From: an uncultured Acetobacteraceae bacterium
GTDB taxonomy: Bacteria > Pseudomonadota > Alphaproteobacteria > Acetobacterales > Acetobacteraceae
Length of the DNA stretch: 64,000 nt
Reading direction: 5' to 3'
Assembly (NCBI GenBank): GCA_946476985.1
Contig: CAMKWS010000001.1
Coordinates: forward strand, 186,001 to 250,000
A program made the translations under genes and the position numbers. Shown in pieces: positions 16,813 to 25,614 of this stretch. How positions within the stretch are numbered: the first letter of the stretch is position 1; every line of letters starts with the position of its first letter. Below the pieces are notes generated by a model. That model did not search any database and had not been told where the DNA came from. It saw nothing but the letters and a program-made list of their open reading frames with translations.

Positions 16813-18135
16813 TCACGGTTGGAAAGAAATCGGCTGCCCCACATTCGCTGTGACAATTTCATCATCCTGCATAACTACATGCCCACGCACAATGGTTCCC
16901 ACAGGCCAACCTGTAACACTCTGACCATCGTAAGGTGTCCATCCTGCTGGAGATGCAATCCACTCATTTGTAATGGTCCGCTGTTTCTTCATATCAACAA
17001 GAGTGAAGTCAGCATCAAAACCTACAGCTAAACGTCCTTTATTGGGCAGACCATAAACACGTGCCGGACCTGCGGCCATCACGTCCACCAAACGCTCCAA
17101 GCTCAAACGCCCAGCATTTACATGGTCAAGCATAAGCGGAACAATTGTCTGCACCCCTGTCAGCCCGGATGGACATTCCAGCCAAGGCAGCTCTTTTGCA
17201 TCTTTAGGGTGCGGTGCATGGTCGGACGAAACAACATCCACACGTCCATCACGCAGCGCCGCCCACCCGGCTTCAAAATGACGATGCTCATTACGTATCG
17301 GCGGGTTCATAACCGCTTTACCGCCTAGCCGCTCATAACAGTCAGGCCCGTTATTGCTCAGATGGTTGACCAAAAGCTCAACAGTTGCCTGCTGGCGGTT
17401 CTTCGCTAGAAGCTCGAACTCTTCCTCTGTCGACACATGCAAAATGTGAATTGGACGGCCTGTTTTATGAGACAATGCGAGAATACGGGTCGTTCCCCTA
17501 ATTGCACATTCCGCATCGCGCCATTCAGCATGGTTATGGTATGGCTGACCAGCCTCAAAAAGCTTCCGCCGCTCTTGCAAGCGATATTCATCTTCTGAGT
17601 GAAAAGAGACGCGTCGATGACCAGAGCGTAAAACACCCTCGATCCCTTCATCATCTTCAATCATCAAGCTACCGGTGGAGGAGCCCGCAAATACCTTCAC
17701 ACCACACACACCCTCTTCTTGCTCCAGCTCGGCAAGGAGATGCGTATTCTCTCGTGTAGCACCGATATACATCGCAACATCAATATTCGCGACGTTACGA
17801 ATATGCTCACGCTTCCAATCCAACATGCCTTTATCGGTCACCGTTGGGTTGGTATTTGGCATATCGAAAACAGAAGTAATCCCCCCTAGAGCAGCTGCCC
17901 GGGTTCCTGTTTCTAGCGTTTCAGCCTCTGGCTTGCCGGGGTCACGCAAATGCACATGGGCATCTATCAACCCAGGTAGAACATGCAGCCCTGTCGCATC
18001 GATAATACGGTCAGCTTCATCTGTTGCAGACACATTAATGGATGCAATGCGTTGGTCTTTAATCCCAATATCAGCCTGAGCTTCTCCCCATGGGAAAACG
18101 CAACGCCCATTACGAATTATCAAATCAAAATGCAT
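16813..18135 (-). CDS. pyrC: Dihydroorotase (class I type)
   Basis: This zinc enzyme closes carbamoyl-aspartate to dihydroorotate in pyrimidine synthesis. The 440-residue protein has the amidohydrolase metal motif DAHVHLRDPG at about residues 59-68. VKVFAGSSTGS follows near 146-156, the position of the metal-bridging lysine, then HILHVST near 229-235 and SSDHAPHP near 309-316. The C-terminal strand GRLAVGFDADFTLVD is typical. Its length and motifs place it with the long (about 430-residue) bacterial class rather than the E. coli-type 348-residue enzyme. AGGAGAGG just upstream of ATG 18135 is a strong ribosome site. It is the last gene of a seven-gene operon and is followed by a terminator. 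Confidence 0.93.
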   Translation of the reverse strand: MHFDLIIRNGRCVFPWGEAQADIGIKDQRIASINVSATDEADRIIDATGLHVLPGLIDAHVHLRDPGKPEAETLETGTRAAALGGITSVFDMPNTNPTVTDKGMLDWKREHIRNVANIDVAMYIGATRENTHLLAELEQEEGVCGVKVFAGSSTGSLMIEDDEGIEGVLRSGHRRVSFHSEDEYRLQERRKLFEAGQPYHNHAEWRDAECAIRGTTRILALSHKTGRPIHILHVSTEEEFELLAKNRQQATVELLVNHLSNNGPDCYERLGGKAVMNPPIRNEHRHFEAGWAALRDGRVDVVSSDHAPHPKDAKELPWLECPSGLTGVQTIVPLMLDHVNAGRLSLERLVDVMAAGPARVYGLPNKGRLAVGFDADFTLVDMKKQRTITNEWIASPAGWTPYDGQSVTGWPVGTIVRGHVVMQDDEIVTANVGQPISFQP

Positions 18136-18162
18136 GACCTCTCCTCTATTTTCTCACCAAAC

Positions 18163-19077
18163 TTAGCACACAAAATCTCGTTTTGATCGTTCACATAGTG
18201 TTATCGCAGCTTGTAAGACAGACTCAACCTCAAGCTGGTTTATCTCCCCACACCCCTCTTCTCCTGGCGCCACAACATAATCTGCCCAACGCCCCGATGG
18301 CGCATATTGCGAAGCACAGCTCGGCCCAAACAGCCCCAATGTAGGCACACCTCCCGCCGCAGAAAGATGCATTAGCCCTGAATCATTCCCCACAAAAAGG
18401 CGACAGCAAGCCAATAATGCAGCGACCTCTCTTACCCCGTAACACCCTCCCATATTCAGCGCATTAGGTAAGGCTTCACATAATGGTTGCGCAAGCCGCT
18501 CCTCCCGCTCACCTGGGCCATAAAAAATAACCGGCTCTAATCCCCGCTTTTGCAAGTGTTCTGCCAAAGCTGCAAAAGAAGCACTCGGCCACATTTTACT
18601 CTCTGTGCCTGCCGTCGGGGCTAAGGCAACCCACTCTCTCCCCTGCGGCAATAAACCTCTAGCCCATAATTTAGCTGTATCTGATAGCCATACTTGAGGC
18701 AGATACTCTTTGATGAATCCTAAGGAGCGAGCATGTTGCTGCACCTTCATACCCTCTCGCCGGCCACCTTGGACAACATATCTCTTCTTTGCCCACAACC
18801 CATACGCCACGGCAGATGAGCGCATATCCACCACAACATCCCAACGCCGCCGCACAACGTGCCACCACAGCCATAACCAATGTCGATTAAAAGAGCGTTT
18901 ATGCAACGCAATTACACGCTCACATTGTGGAATATCCTCAAAAATCTCTTGCGCTATAGCTCCACACACAATGGTAAAACGTGCTTCTGGGTACCTTTCC
19001 ATTAACCCAGATAGCGCCGCAGTTGTGATCACAGCATCCCCTAAACGATGCGCCGTGATGAAAAGGATAGATGTCAC
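18163..19077 (-). CDS. Glycosyltransferase family 9 (heptosyltransferase-like)
   Basis: This 304-residue protein belongs to GT9, the family of ADP-heptose:LPS heptosyltransferases, which act on core oligosaccharide at the cytosolic membrane face. The N-terminal half has ILFITAHRLGDAVITTAAL (the conserved R-x-G-D/E near residues 11-14). The C-terminal nucleotide-binding half has LAPTAGTESKMWP near 151-163, FYGPGERE near 190 and FVGNDSGLMHLSAAGGVPTLGLFGP near 229-253, the GT9 signature. The ATG overlaps the dnaQ stop by 4 bases (ATGA). Substrate and linkage cannot be told from sequence; a core-LPS role is inferred. Confidence 0.87.
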   Translation of the reverse strand: MTSILFITAHRLGDAVITTAALSGLMERYPEARFTIVCGAIAQEIFEDIPQCERVIALHKRSFNRHWLWLWWHVVRRRWDVVVDMRSSAVAYGLWAKKRYVVQGGRREGMKVQQHARSLGFIKEYLPQVWLSDTAKLWARGLLPQGREWVALAPTAGTESKMWPSASFAALAEHLQKRGLEPVIFYGPGEREERLAQPLCEALPNALNMGGCYGVREVAALLACCRLFVGNDSGLMHLSAAGGVPTLGLFGPSCASQYAPSGRWADYVVAPGEEGCGEINQLEVESVLQAAITLCERSKRDFVC

Positions 19078-19769
19078 TCTTTATTCCAGATCGGCTCAGA
19101 TACCGTCTCCAAAAAAACGGCATGACGAGCCAATGTGGCTTCATCTGGTGCGGCCATAGGGCGTGGAGTACGCCCCGTTACGGCTTTACGCTGCACCTTC
19201 CCGCTGGAATTCCCTTCTTTTTGCCGATCACTCCCAAGACCCAGCCCTCTTTGACGCCCACCAATCAACTCGACATACACATCCGCAAGGAGGCGGCAAT
19301 CGAGCAACGCATTATGGGTACCACGCTCGGAAAGGTCGATCCCGAAGCGGCGACAAAGAGCATCCAAACTCGCAGGCATGCCGGGATATTTCTTACGCGC
19401 CATGATCACCGTATCTACGGCACGACTTTCATAATCCAGCTCCGCACGCCCTGCGCGCTTTAGCTCTGCATTGATAAATTTAAAGTCAAACGGCGCATTA
19501 TGCGCGATCATCTTGCCATCCCCAATAAAGGCAAGAAAATCATCTGCAACATCCGCAAAAAGTGGCTTATCCTCAAGATCTGCTAACGTGAACCCATGCA
19601 CACGCGTAGCTTCTTCGGGGATATCACGCTCTGGGTTAATGAGGACATGGTAATGCTGCCCTGTATATAGGTCATTCACCAGCTCAAGCGCAGCGATCTC
19701 AATCACTCTATCACCTTGGTCTGGGTCAAGCCCTGTTGTTTCCGTATCGAACAGAATAGAGCGTGTCAT
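19074..19769 (-). CDS. dnaQ: DNA polymerase III epsilon subunit (proofreading exonuclease)
   Basis: DnaQ is the 3'-5' proofreading exonuclease of the replicase. The 231-residue product starts at ATG 19769, whose ATGA overlaps the coaE stop; an in-frame ATG at 19781 is less likely. DEDDh exonuclease motifs are visible: FDTETTGLDP near residues 6-15 (Exo I), HNAPFDFKF near 91-99 (Exo II) and HNALLDCRLLA near 152-162 (Exo III). The C-terminus is basic and hydrophilic (GRTPRPMAAPD), as in the part that binds the alpha subunit. coaE-dnaQ adjacency is common in alphaproteobacteria. The polymerase subunit dnaE is also in this window at 62218. Confidence 0.95.
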   Translation of the reverse strand: MTRSILFDTETTGLDPDQGDRVIEIAALELVNDLYTGQHYHVLINPERDIPEEATRVHGFTLADLEDKPLFADVADDFLAFIGDGKMIAHNAPFDFKFINAELKRAGRAELDYESRAVDTVIMARKKYPGMPASLDALCRRFGIDLSERGTHNALLDCRLLADVYVELIGGRQRGLGLGSDRQKEGNSSGKVQRKAVTGRTPRPMAAPDEATLARHAVFLETVSEPIWNKE

Positions 19770-20422
19770 GAGAACTCCCATCCCAACCCGGTAGAGCTTC
19801 GCTTCTGCGATGCGCTCTTACCTGCTTTTTGTAAATCTGCAATCAATCTAAAAACCTGCTGCGCCGCATAGCCGCGTGAGAGGCCTGTTTTTATCACAAT
19901 ATCTGCGCGACGTCGTCTTTCTTGGTCAGTCATCTGACGTGCAAGCAAAGCTTTAGCATCCCCTTCACTCATCGCCCCGCCCTGTTTATGCCGTTTCCGA
20001 ATACGCGCCAGACGCACACCCAACGGCGCCTCCACCACGACAATGACATCACACTGCTTATCGGCACCACTTTCCCATAATAAAGGGATATCCAGCACAC
20101 ATAAGGGCACATTACCCGCACGACATTGCGCTAAAAAATCCTGCCGCCGTTGCCGCACAAGCGGGTGAAGAATAGCCTCAAGCCTAGGCAGAACGGTTTT
20201 ATCTTCCGCAATCAATGCCCGCAAAACAGCTTTATCTAACCGTCCCCTTTGCACAGCCATTGGGAACGCCTTTGCGAGTGGCGCAATGGCCAGCCCATGA
20301 GGACGCTGAAGATCCCTCACGCACGCATCCGCATCGAAAACAGGCACCCCTGCATGACGAAACAAAGCCGCAACCGTGCTTTTGCCCGCTGCCATACCTC
20401 CTGTTAAGCCGATAACCTGCAC
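19766..20422 (-). CDS. coaE: Dephospho-CoA kinase
   Basis: CoaE makes the last step of coenzyme A synthesis, phosphorylating the 3' hydroxyl of dephospho-CoA. The 218-residue protein begins with GLTGGMAAGKSTVAALF, the P-loop at residues 5-16, then VPVFDADACVRDL near 27-39. LDIPLLWESG near 113-122 is the conserved L-D-x-P-L-L-F/W-E motif. Length is a little above the usual 200 because of a basic C-terminal tail ending QKRSSTGLGWEFS. It begins 18 bases after aroE and ends in an ATGA overlap with dnaQ, so it belongs to the operon running from 22660 to 16813. Confidence 0.95.
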   Translation of the reverse strand: MQVIGLTGGMAAGKSTVAALFRHAGVPVFDADACVRDLQRPHGLAIAPLAKAFPMAVQRGRLDKAVLRALIAEDKTVLPRLEAILHPLVRQRRQDFLAQCRAGNVPLCVLDIPLLWESGADKQCDVIVVVEAPLGVRLARIRKRHKQGGAMSEGDAKALLARQMTDQERRRRADIVIKTGLSRGYAAQQVFRLIADLQKAGKSASQKRSSTGLGWEFS

Positions 20423-20440
20423 AATACGCCTTTAATAATT

Positions 20441-21274
20441 TTAGATAGCCAGATCTTTTGCCAACAAATCAAAGCTCACTTCATCAGCCTCAGGCAATGT
20501 GCCAAACCAGGCATGGAAACCAGCCCGCGCTTGATAGATGAGCATTCCTAATCCATCCACCGTTTTAAAGCCACGCTCTTGAGCCGCTTGTAGAAGCGGT
20601 GTCTGGCGAGGGGTATAAACGATATCCGCCACAGCTAACGGCTCTTTCCCGCGGCACAACATTTCCTCCCACGGCACATCACGGCGTCCGCCCATGCCAA
20701 GGGATGTCGCATTTACCAAGAGGTTCATCTCGCCCAAGCGGTCAGACCATTCTTCCCACGCAAGAACATGCCCTGCTCCCAGCGCCTGTACCAAATTCTC
20801 AGCACGCTCACGTGTGCGGTTCGCAATAAAAACCTCACACCCACGCTCTTGCAACGCCGCAGCAACCGCGCGTGCCGCACCACCAGCACCGAGGATAAGC
20901 GCATTCCCCCCGAGTGTGACTTGGTGCGCTTGAAGATTATCACAAAACCCTGTGCCATCTGTACAATCGCCAAGAATACGACCTTCAACAAAGCGTAAGG
21001 TATTTGCAGCTCCAGCACGGCGAGCTGTTTCTGTCAGCTCATCGCATAACCGAAATGCTTCTTCTTTATGTGGGATGGTCACGTTCACACCTGCAAAACC
21101 AGCCGCTGCAAGCCCTTTAAGGGCCGTCTCTAACTGCCCTGGCGCAACAGGTAGAGGCACATAAACCCCATTTACCTCATGCACACGGCACCAGTGGTTA
21201 TGCAACATAGGAGAACGTGAATGAGAGACAGGCCAGCCAATAACACCGGCAAGTTTTGTATGTCCGTTCATCAT
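20441..21274 (-). CDS. aroE: Shikimate dehydrogenase
   Basis: AroE reduces 3-dehydroshikimate to shikimate with NADPH in aromatic amino acid synthesis. The 277-residue product starts at ATG 21274, where ATGA overlaps the upstream stop; a longer frame to 21304 is not needed. Signatures: GWPVSHSRSPMLHN near residues 13-26 (shikimate site), GVNVTIPHKEEAF near 65-77 with the catalytic lysine, GDCTDGTGF near 103-111, GAGGAARAVAAAL near 132-144 and NRTRERAE (NADP phosphate clamp), and DGLGMLIYQA near 242-251. All expected residues are present. The aroE-coaE-dnaQ order is common in this class. Confidence 0.95.
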   Translation of the reverse strand: MMNGHTKLAGVIGWPVSHSRSPMLHNHWCRVHEVNGVYVPLPVAPGQLETALKGLAAAGFAGVNVTIPHKEEAFRLCDELTETARRAGAANTLRFVEGRILGDCTDGTGFCDNLQAHQVTLGGNALILGAGGAARAVAAALQERGCEVFIANRTRERAENLVQALGAGHVLAWEEWSDRLGEMNLLVNATSLGMGGRRDVPWEEMLCRGKEPLAVADIVYTPRQTPLLQAAQERGFKTVDGLGMLIYQARAGFHAWFGTLPEADEVSFDLLAKDLAI

Positions 21275-22074
21275 CTCGCTATACCCCCTTTTCTCTCTTT
21301 CCACATAAGCGGCAATAAACGTGCGAGACGCTCAGCCCATTCTCGCTGCCCTTCTTCACTCTGAATAAGGTCTTGGCGGATCTCAATCTCTAACGCCGCA
21401 AGCCCACGCTTTGCCGCATGATACGGCACGGTATATTCGTTTTGAGCATTGAGAATATAAGGCTCATTATCCCCAATACATAACGTCCCTTCTTGCTCTA
21501 AAAGTCTACGCAAAATATGCGCTGAAACAGAATCATGGTCGTGTAGCAGGCCAATATCCCAAGGACGCTTCTGGCCTTTCATCTCCGGGGTAAAACTATG
21601 GAGAGAGACAAATATCGTCCCATCTATATCTCTCGCCTCTAAATGCCGTTCTATTTCTCGATGATAGGGGTGCAAAACCCCTTCTTCTCGCTCTTGTTTT
21701 GCAGTGGCAGATAGATCTGCATTGGCAGGAATAATTATTTCATCACTCACAGGAGGGATAGAGGTTAGATGTCCAGCAGCACGGTTACAATCAATCACTA
21801 AGCGGGAATATACTTGCTCTATCAGCACACAACCGAGCTTCTCTCTCAGCTGCTCACCGACCTCTCTTATGCCAATATCATAAGCAATATGCCGTTCCCA
21901 CTCCGCAGCACTTAACCCCATATTTCCGAGAGCAGCAGGCACCATACGGCCTGCATGGTCACTTACCAAGAAAAACGGGCTCTCTTTCTCAGCAGGATAA
22001 AATTTAAATGGCGGTTTATCGTTCGGCGTAAGGCATGTCATCTTGTCTGCGGGCACGTTATTCATATCATCCAT
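21271..22074 (-). CDS. N-formylglutamate amidohydrolase family protein
   Basis: This 267-residue protein belongs to the N-formylglutamate deformylase (FGase/HutG-like) family, zinc hydrolases that release formate from N-formylglutamate or related compounds. Visible family blocks are FLVSDHAGRMVPAAL near residues 37-51 (S-x-H), RLVIDCNRA near 110-118, IFVSLHSFTP near 155-164, and LEIEIRQDLI near 233-242. No other histidine-degradation gene is nearby, so a classical hut role is doubtful. The start lies one base beyond the tlpA-like stop and the end overlaps aroE by ATGA, tying it to a housekeeping operon. The real substrate is unknown. Confidence 0.83.
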   Translation of the reverse strand: MDDMNNVPADKMTCLTPNDKPPFKFYPAEKESPFFLVSDHAGRMVPAALGNMGLSAAEWERHIAYDIGIREVGEQLREKLGCVLIEQVYSRLVIDCNRAAGHLTSIPPVSDEIIIPANADLSATAKQEREEGVLHPYHREIERHLEARDIDGTIFVSLHSFTPEMKGQKRPWDIGLLHDHDSVSAHILRRLLEQEGTLCIGDNEPYILNAQNEYTVPYHAAKRGLAALEIEIRQDLIQSEEGQREWAERLARLLPLMWKERKGGIAR

Positions 22075-22075
22075 T

Positions 22076-22660
22076 CTATTGTACGGACTGTAAAAGAGCT
22101 CTTACCACACGGGCTGCATCTGCCGCCGCCCAGTCTACGCCGCCATCTGAGATAGAACGCACACGCCCTAAAGCATCAATAAGAAGTGTCATCGGCAAGC
22201 CCGGCTCAGAAACAGACGTCAGAAGCGGCGTTATATCCTGCCTTTCTGCTGTCCATATGGGCAATGTTTCGGCATGTAACCGCGGAAGAAACGTACGCAC
22301 TCTCTCCGACTCGCCACTCTCCAACGCTACGGGAACAATCGGTAATTGTGGCTCTTTCTTTGAAAAAGCAGCTAACTGTGGCAATTCTTCTCGGCACGGC
22401 ACGCACCATGTCGCCCATAAATGCAGCATATACGGCTTTCCGGGCTGCATAGGTAAATGCACTTTTTTCTGCTCTAGCCCTGATATTTGTACCAAAACAG
22501 GCGCCGATAGCGGTGAACTGGGCGTCAACTCTTGCAATTTCTGCAAATCTTCAGCCCTTGCAGAATTGTAACGCGACACCGCAGCCGTTAAAATCCCCAT
22601 GCCTAGTAAAAAGGCGCAAGAGCGAATCATCTTCCAGTTTCTGATTATATTGGCCATCAT
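22076..22660 (-). CDS. TlpA-like thioredoxin-fold disulfide reductase
   Basis: This 194-residue protein has an N-terminal membrane anchor or signal peptide (about residues 11-36, hydrophobic, ending SARA) and a periplasmic thioredoxin domain. The active site is WCVPC with cysteines at 86 and 89, preceded by LHLWATW, as in TlpA/ResA/CcmG proteins that keep periplasmic thiols reduced for cytochrome c or oxidase assembly. A cis-proline region ([13 protein letters not shown]) is present near 155-167. AGGATGAG lies 4 bases upstream of ATG 22660, a strong ribosome site. It leads a seven-gene operon down to pyrC and is head to head with argH, sharing two bases of start codon. Confidence 0.86.
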   Translation of the reverse strand: MMANIIRNWKMIRSCAFLLGMGILTAAVSRYNSARAEDLQKLQELTPSSPLSAPVLVQISGLEQKKVHLPMQPGKPYMLHLWATWCVPCREELPQLAAFSKKEPQLPIVPVALESGESERVRTFLPRLHAETLPIWTAERQDITPLLTSVSEPGLPMTLLIDALGRVRSISDGGVDWAAADAARVVRALLQSVQ

Positions 22661-24098
22661 GACTCATCCTAATACCAGCAACACTTCCCCTGCAAACAAC
22701 ACCACCTCTCCTGAGGCAGCCAACCCGCAATGGGGAGGACGTTTTGCTAGTGGCCCCGCCGCTATTATGGAGGAGATTAACGCCTCTATCGGATTTGATA
22801 AAATCCTCTGGCGACAAGATATTCGTGGCTCTCTGGCTCATGCCGCTATGCTCTGCAAAGTTGGCCTACTAACAGAGGAAGAAGAAAAAGAGATTCAAAA
22901 AGGCCTCGCCGATATCGCTACGGAAATTGAAGAAGGGCGCTTTGCCTTCTCGCCTGCGCTTGAAGATATTCATATGAACATCGAATCTCGCCTTTCTGAA
23001 CGTATTGGCGAAGCAGGAAAGCGTCTTCACACGGCACGCTCCCGTAATGACCAAATCGCCACAGACTTCCGCCTATGGGTGCGGGATTCTATCGATGGCA
23101 TTTTGAAACAAACAAACGCTCTTATGTCCACACTGGCACAACGTGCCCTTGAATATCACGACACCCCCATGCCGGGCTTTACCCATTTGCAAGTCGCTCA
23201 ACCAGTCACATTTGGGCACCACCTTCTTGCGTATGTAGAAATGCTCGCACGTGATTCCTCACGCCTCAAAGACGCACGCGCCCGGATGAATGAGTGCCCA
23301 CTTGGTTCTGCGGCCTTAGCAGGGACCTCCTTCCCTATCGACCGCGAAATGACATCAAAAACCCTCGAGTTTGATCGACCCACAGCCAACTCGCTTGATG
23401 CGGTCTCCGACCGTGACTTCGCACTAGAATATCTCTCAGCCCTATCTATTGAGGCAATGCACCTTTCACGCCTCTCAGAAGAGATTGTGCAATGGGCCTC
23501 TGCAGCCTTTAACTTTGTGCACCTGTCAGACGCTTTTACAACTGGCTCGTCCATTATGCCACAAAAGCGCAACCCAGATGCAGCAGAACTCGTACGGGCT
23601 AAAGTTGGCCGTATTACAGGCGATATGATCGGCTTACTTACTGTTATGAAGGGCCTCCCCCTTGCTTATGCAAAAGATACGCAAGAGGATAAGGAGCCTG
23701 TCTTTGACGCCACAACAGCCATCACCCTCTCCCTTGCTGCCATGGAGGGAATGATTCGTGACCTCAAGCCCAATAAGGAGCGCATGAGAGAACTTGCAGG
23801 GGCTGGTTTCTCCACCGCAACTGACCTTGCAGATTGGCTTGTGAGGGAACTACGCTTGCCTTTCCGCACTGCACATCATGTAACAGGACGCCTTGTCAGT
23901 CTTGCAGAACAAAAAGGGTGTGACCTAGCTGATCTCTCTCTTGAGGAAATGCAAAATATTGAGGCAGGCATTAACCCATCTATCTATGATGTCCTAACAG
24001 TTGAATCCTCTCTTGCCTCACGCACGAGCAAAGGAGGTACCGCACCTTCTAACGTAAAAGAACAAGCCTTATCGTGGCTCAATCGCCTTGCGTCCTAA
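22659..24098 (+). CDS. argH: Argininosuccinate lyase
   Basis: ArgH splits argininosuccinate into arginine and fumarate. The 479-residue protein has WGGRFASGP near residues 24-32 and [13 protein letters not shown] near 125-137. The superfamily signature [11 protein letters not shown] lies at about 296-306, in the mobile loop of the fumarase/aspartase group. ATG 22659 begins after CATC and overlaps by two bases the start codon of the divergent tlpA-like gene. No strong ribosome site is visible, since the upstream bases encode the other gene. The product has an extra Asn/Thr/Pro-rich lead of about 20 residues. lptM follows 25 bases downstream, a common alphaproteobacterial order. Confidence 0.95.
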   Translation: MTHPNTSNTSPANNTTSPEAANPQWGGRFASGPAAIMEEINASIGFDKILWRQDIRGSLAHAAMLCKVGLLTEEEEKEIQKGLADIATEIEEGRFAFSPALEDIHMNIESRLSERIGEAGKRLHTARSRNDQIATDFRLWVRDSIDGILKQTNALMSTLAQRALEYHDTPMPGFTHLQVAQPVTFGHHLLAYVEMLARDSSRLKDARARMNECPLGSAALAGTSFPIDREMTSKTLEFDRPTANSLDAVSDRDFALEYLSALSIEAMHLSRLSEEIVQWASAAFNFVHLSDAFTTGSSIMPQKRNPDAAELVRAKVGRITGDMIGLLTVMKGLPLAYAKDTQEDKEPVFDATTAITLSLAAMEGMIRDLKPNKERMRELAGAGFSTATDLADWLVRELRLPFRTAHHVTGRLVSLAEQKGCDLADLSLEEMQNIEAGINPSIYDVLTVESSLASRTSKGGTAPSNVKEQALSWLNRLAS

Positions 24099-24123
24099 CG
24101 GCTTTGTAAGAGAGAAAACTACC

Positions 24124-24282
24124 ATGCGTGACTGGCTATTGCCCTCTATAAAGGGGGCAGCCTTTTTCCTTATAAGCGGCACTTTGCTTTTAAGCCTTAG
24201 TGCTTGTGGGCGTATCGGAGCTCCCCAGCCTCCCGGGCCAGCAAATAAAGTGACATACCCCCAAATATATCCCCCAGAATAA
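24124..24282 (+). CDS. LptM/YifL-like small lipoprotein
   Basis: This 52-residue protein has a hydrophobic signal and lipobox LSAC at about residues 24-27, then GRIGAPQPPGP. The lipidated Cys-G-x-x-G-x-x-x-P pattern matches the LptM (formerly YifL) family, which in E. coli stabilises LptD-LptE in the outer membrane. AGAGAG lies about 12 bases before ATG 24124. The position directly after argH is conserved in proteobacteria, where lysA usually comes next; lysA is not here. A strong terminator follows 8 bases after the stop. Confidence 0.8.
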   Translation: MRDWLLPSIKGAAFFLISGTLLLSLSACGRIGAPQPPGPANKVTYPQIYPPE

Positions 24283-24290
24283 AATAAACA

Positions 24291-24323
24291 AAAGCTTACC
24301 AGAGAGATTTGGTAAGCTTTTTT
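24291..24323 (+). terminator. Rho-independent terminator of argH-lptM
   Basis: Stem AAAGCTTACC / GGTAAGCTTT with a 10-base loop is followed by a T run (TTTTTT in total at the 3' side), 8 bases after the lptM stop. Confidence 0.88.
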
Positions 24324-24444
24324 AATACATTTCAAAATAGAGATATAATGACTAATAAATAGTAAAATATAAGATACATTATTATTTTATATATCTTTAT
24401 TCACTACCATCAAGCCATCCTAAGAAATAACATCTGGATAGCTG
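24324..24444. other. AT-rich non-coding stretch
   Basis: This 120-base segment is almost entirely A and T, with runs such as TTATTATTTTATATAT. It has no open frame and contrasts with the surrounding genes. It can supply the promoter of the orphan gene at 24445, but too many AT-rich hexamers are present to pick a -10 box. It may mark an insertion scar where lysA would be expected. Confidence 0.6.
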
Positions 24445-24807
24445 ATGTCTTCTATTTTACACGGAAATAATCGTCAGGAATTTCCAAGCATATCTTTGTG
24501 CTCTAAGATAAAAATAAGCACCATCACAGGGCAAAATATCCCCTGCCGCCGAAGCAATCAAAACTGGTTTATTTTCAATATCCCAAGGAATGTACACGTT
24601 ATTCATCTTGAAAATGCTGACAATCCTGCAGTGCCTATCAGAATTAAAGAAGCTATCTTATTTATAGAAGGTCGAGCTGTCTCCATCCCAATAGAGCGCT
24701 CCACTCATCTCCCTACCAGCTTAAAATTACCGCATATTCCCTATTGGGTAGGCAATGCTTTATGTATCCGCCCCGAAAAAAACGAAACAGGCCATCCACA
24801 AGAATAA
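24445..24807 (+). CDS. Orphan hypothetical protein in an AT-rich patch
   Basis: I do not recognise this 120-residue product. It opens with ATG 24445 after a weak GGAT. It has no signal peptide, no membrane segment and no cysteine motif. The C-terminal half, with VHVIHLENADNPAVPIRIKE and ILFIEGRAVSIPIE, reads as alternating beta strands and looks like a folded domain rather than chance. It lies isolated between the argH-lptM terminator and the convergent MBL gene (stop at 24823). The base composition is lower in G+C than its neighbours, consistent with transfer. It could be spurious; the length and strand pattern favour a real gene. Confidence 0.5.
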   Translation: MSSILHGNNRQEFPSISLCSKIKISTITGQNIPCRRSNQNWFIFNIPRNVHVIHLENADNPAVPIRIKEAILFIEGRAVSIPIERSTHLPTSLKLPHIPYWVGNALCIRPEKNETGHPQE

Positions 24808-24822
24808 CGTAATGAATACCGT

Positions 24823-25614
24823 TTAGACTTTCTCTAACACCATACCATCCCACGCAGGCTCCACGTCTGCGGGGAGCTCTCGGCGCAAAATGTCGTAATC
24901 CATATCTGGGCCCATATGAGTAAGGATAGTACGTTGAGGTTGAATAAACTCACGCCACTGTAACACACGCTCTACCCATGCATGTGAAGGATGCTCCTTC
25001 CACTGGAAACACCCTACAATCCACGTAGATACCCCTTTAAGCATCTCCAAGGATTCTTCAGGAAAACTTTCTACATCTGTACAATATGCAAAGGAGCCAA
25101 AACGCATCCCTAAACTCTGTGTCCACCCATGTTTCTGTGGGAAGACAACTCCTTTTAAGGGACCAGCTTCAACCTCACCGCAAGATGGCAAAGACACCAC
25201 ATCGAAAGCAGCGCGGTAAAAATTACCCCCCTCCCACGGCTTGAACACATAACTAAAGCGGGATTTTAATTCGTCTATTACAGGGGTAGTTGCCAATAAC
25301 TTTAAAGGGCGACCTATCACGCGGTTCACCGCTCGCAACTCATCAAGCCCAGCAATATGGTCGCTATGTGCATGAGTATACAGCACACCATCTAACCTAG
25401 TAAGGCCATTACTCAGGAGCTGCTGGCGAATATCTGGCCCACTATCTACTAAAAGACGAAACCCTTCATGTTCCACAAGAATAGATGAGCGCAAGCGGTG
25501 GTTACGAGAATTAGTAGGATCACATGCCCCCCAAATACCCGTACCCACCCCTTCTTCACCCCCGATCATAGGGACACCAGCGGAGCCACCACAACCAAGG
25601 ATAGTGATTTTCAT
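24823..25614 (-). CDS. MBL-fold metallo-hydrolase (PhnP-like)
   Basis: This 263-residue protein is a metallo-beta-lactamase-fold hydrolase. The first block ILGCGGSAGVPMIGG at residues 4-18 and the metal motif THAHSDHIAG near 79-88 place it with the PhnP/RNase Z-like phosphodiesterases. A further ligand lies in LTHMGPDMD near 236-244. Known PhnP members cleave cyclic phosphodiesters, but no phosphonate genes are nearby, so the substrate is open. It is the last gene of the dacA-tmk-holB-metG-tatD cluster, with an ATGA overlap to tatD. The metG-tatD-MBL trio is a standard alphaproteobacterial arrangement. Confidence 0.88.
   Translation of the reverse strand: MKITILGCGGSAGVPMIGGEEGVGTGIWGACDPTNSRNHRLRSSILVEHEGFRLLVDSGPDIRQQLLSNGLTRLDGVLYTHAHSDHIAGLDELRAVNRVIGRPLKLLATTPVIDELKSRFSYVFKPWEGGNFYRAAFDVVSLPSCGEVEAGPLKGVVFPQKHGWTQSLGMRFGSFAYCTDVESFPEESLEMLKGVSTWIVGCFQWKEHPSHAWVERVLQWREFIQPQRTILTHMGPDMDYDILRRELPADVEPAWDGMVLEKV

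Noticed and set aside
22035..22571. Plus-strand frame of 178 codons opposite the tlpA-like gene
   Set aside because: It covers the thioredoxin domain on the other strand and has no ribosome site; a Ser/Cys-rich shadow product.
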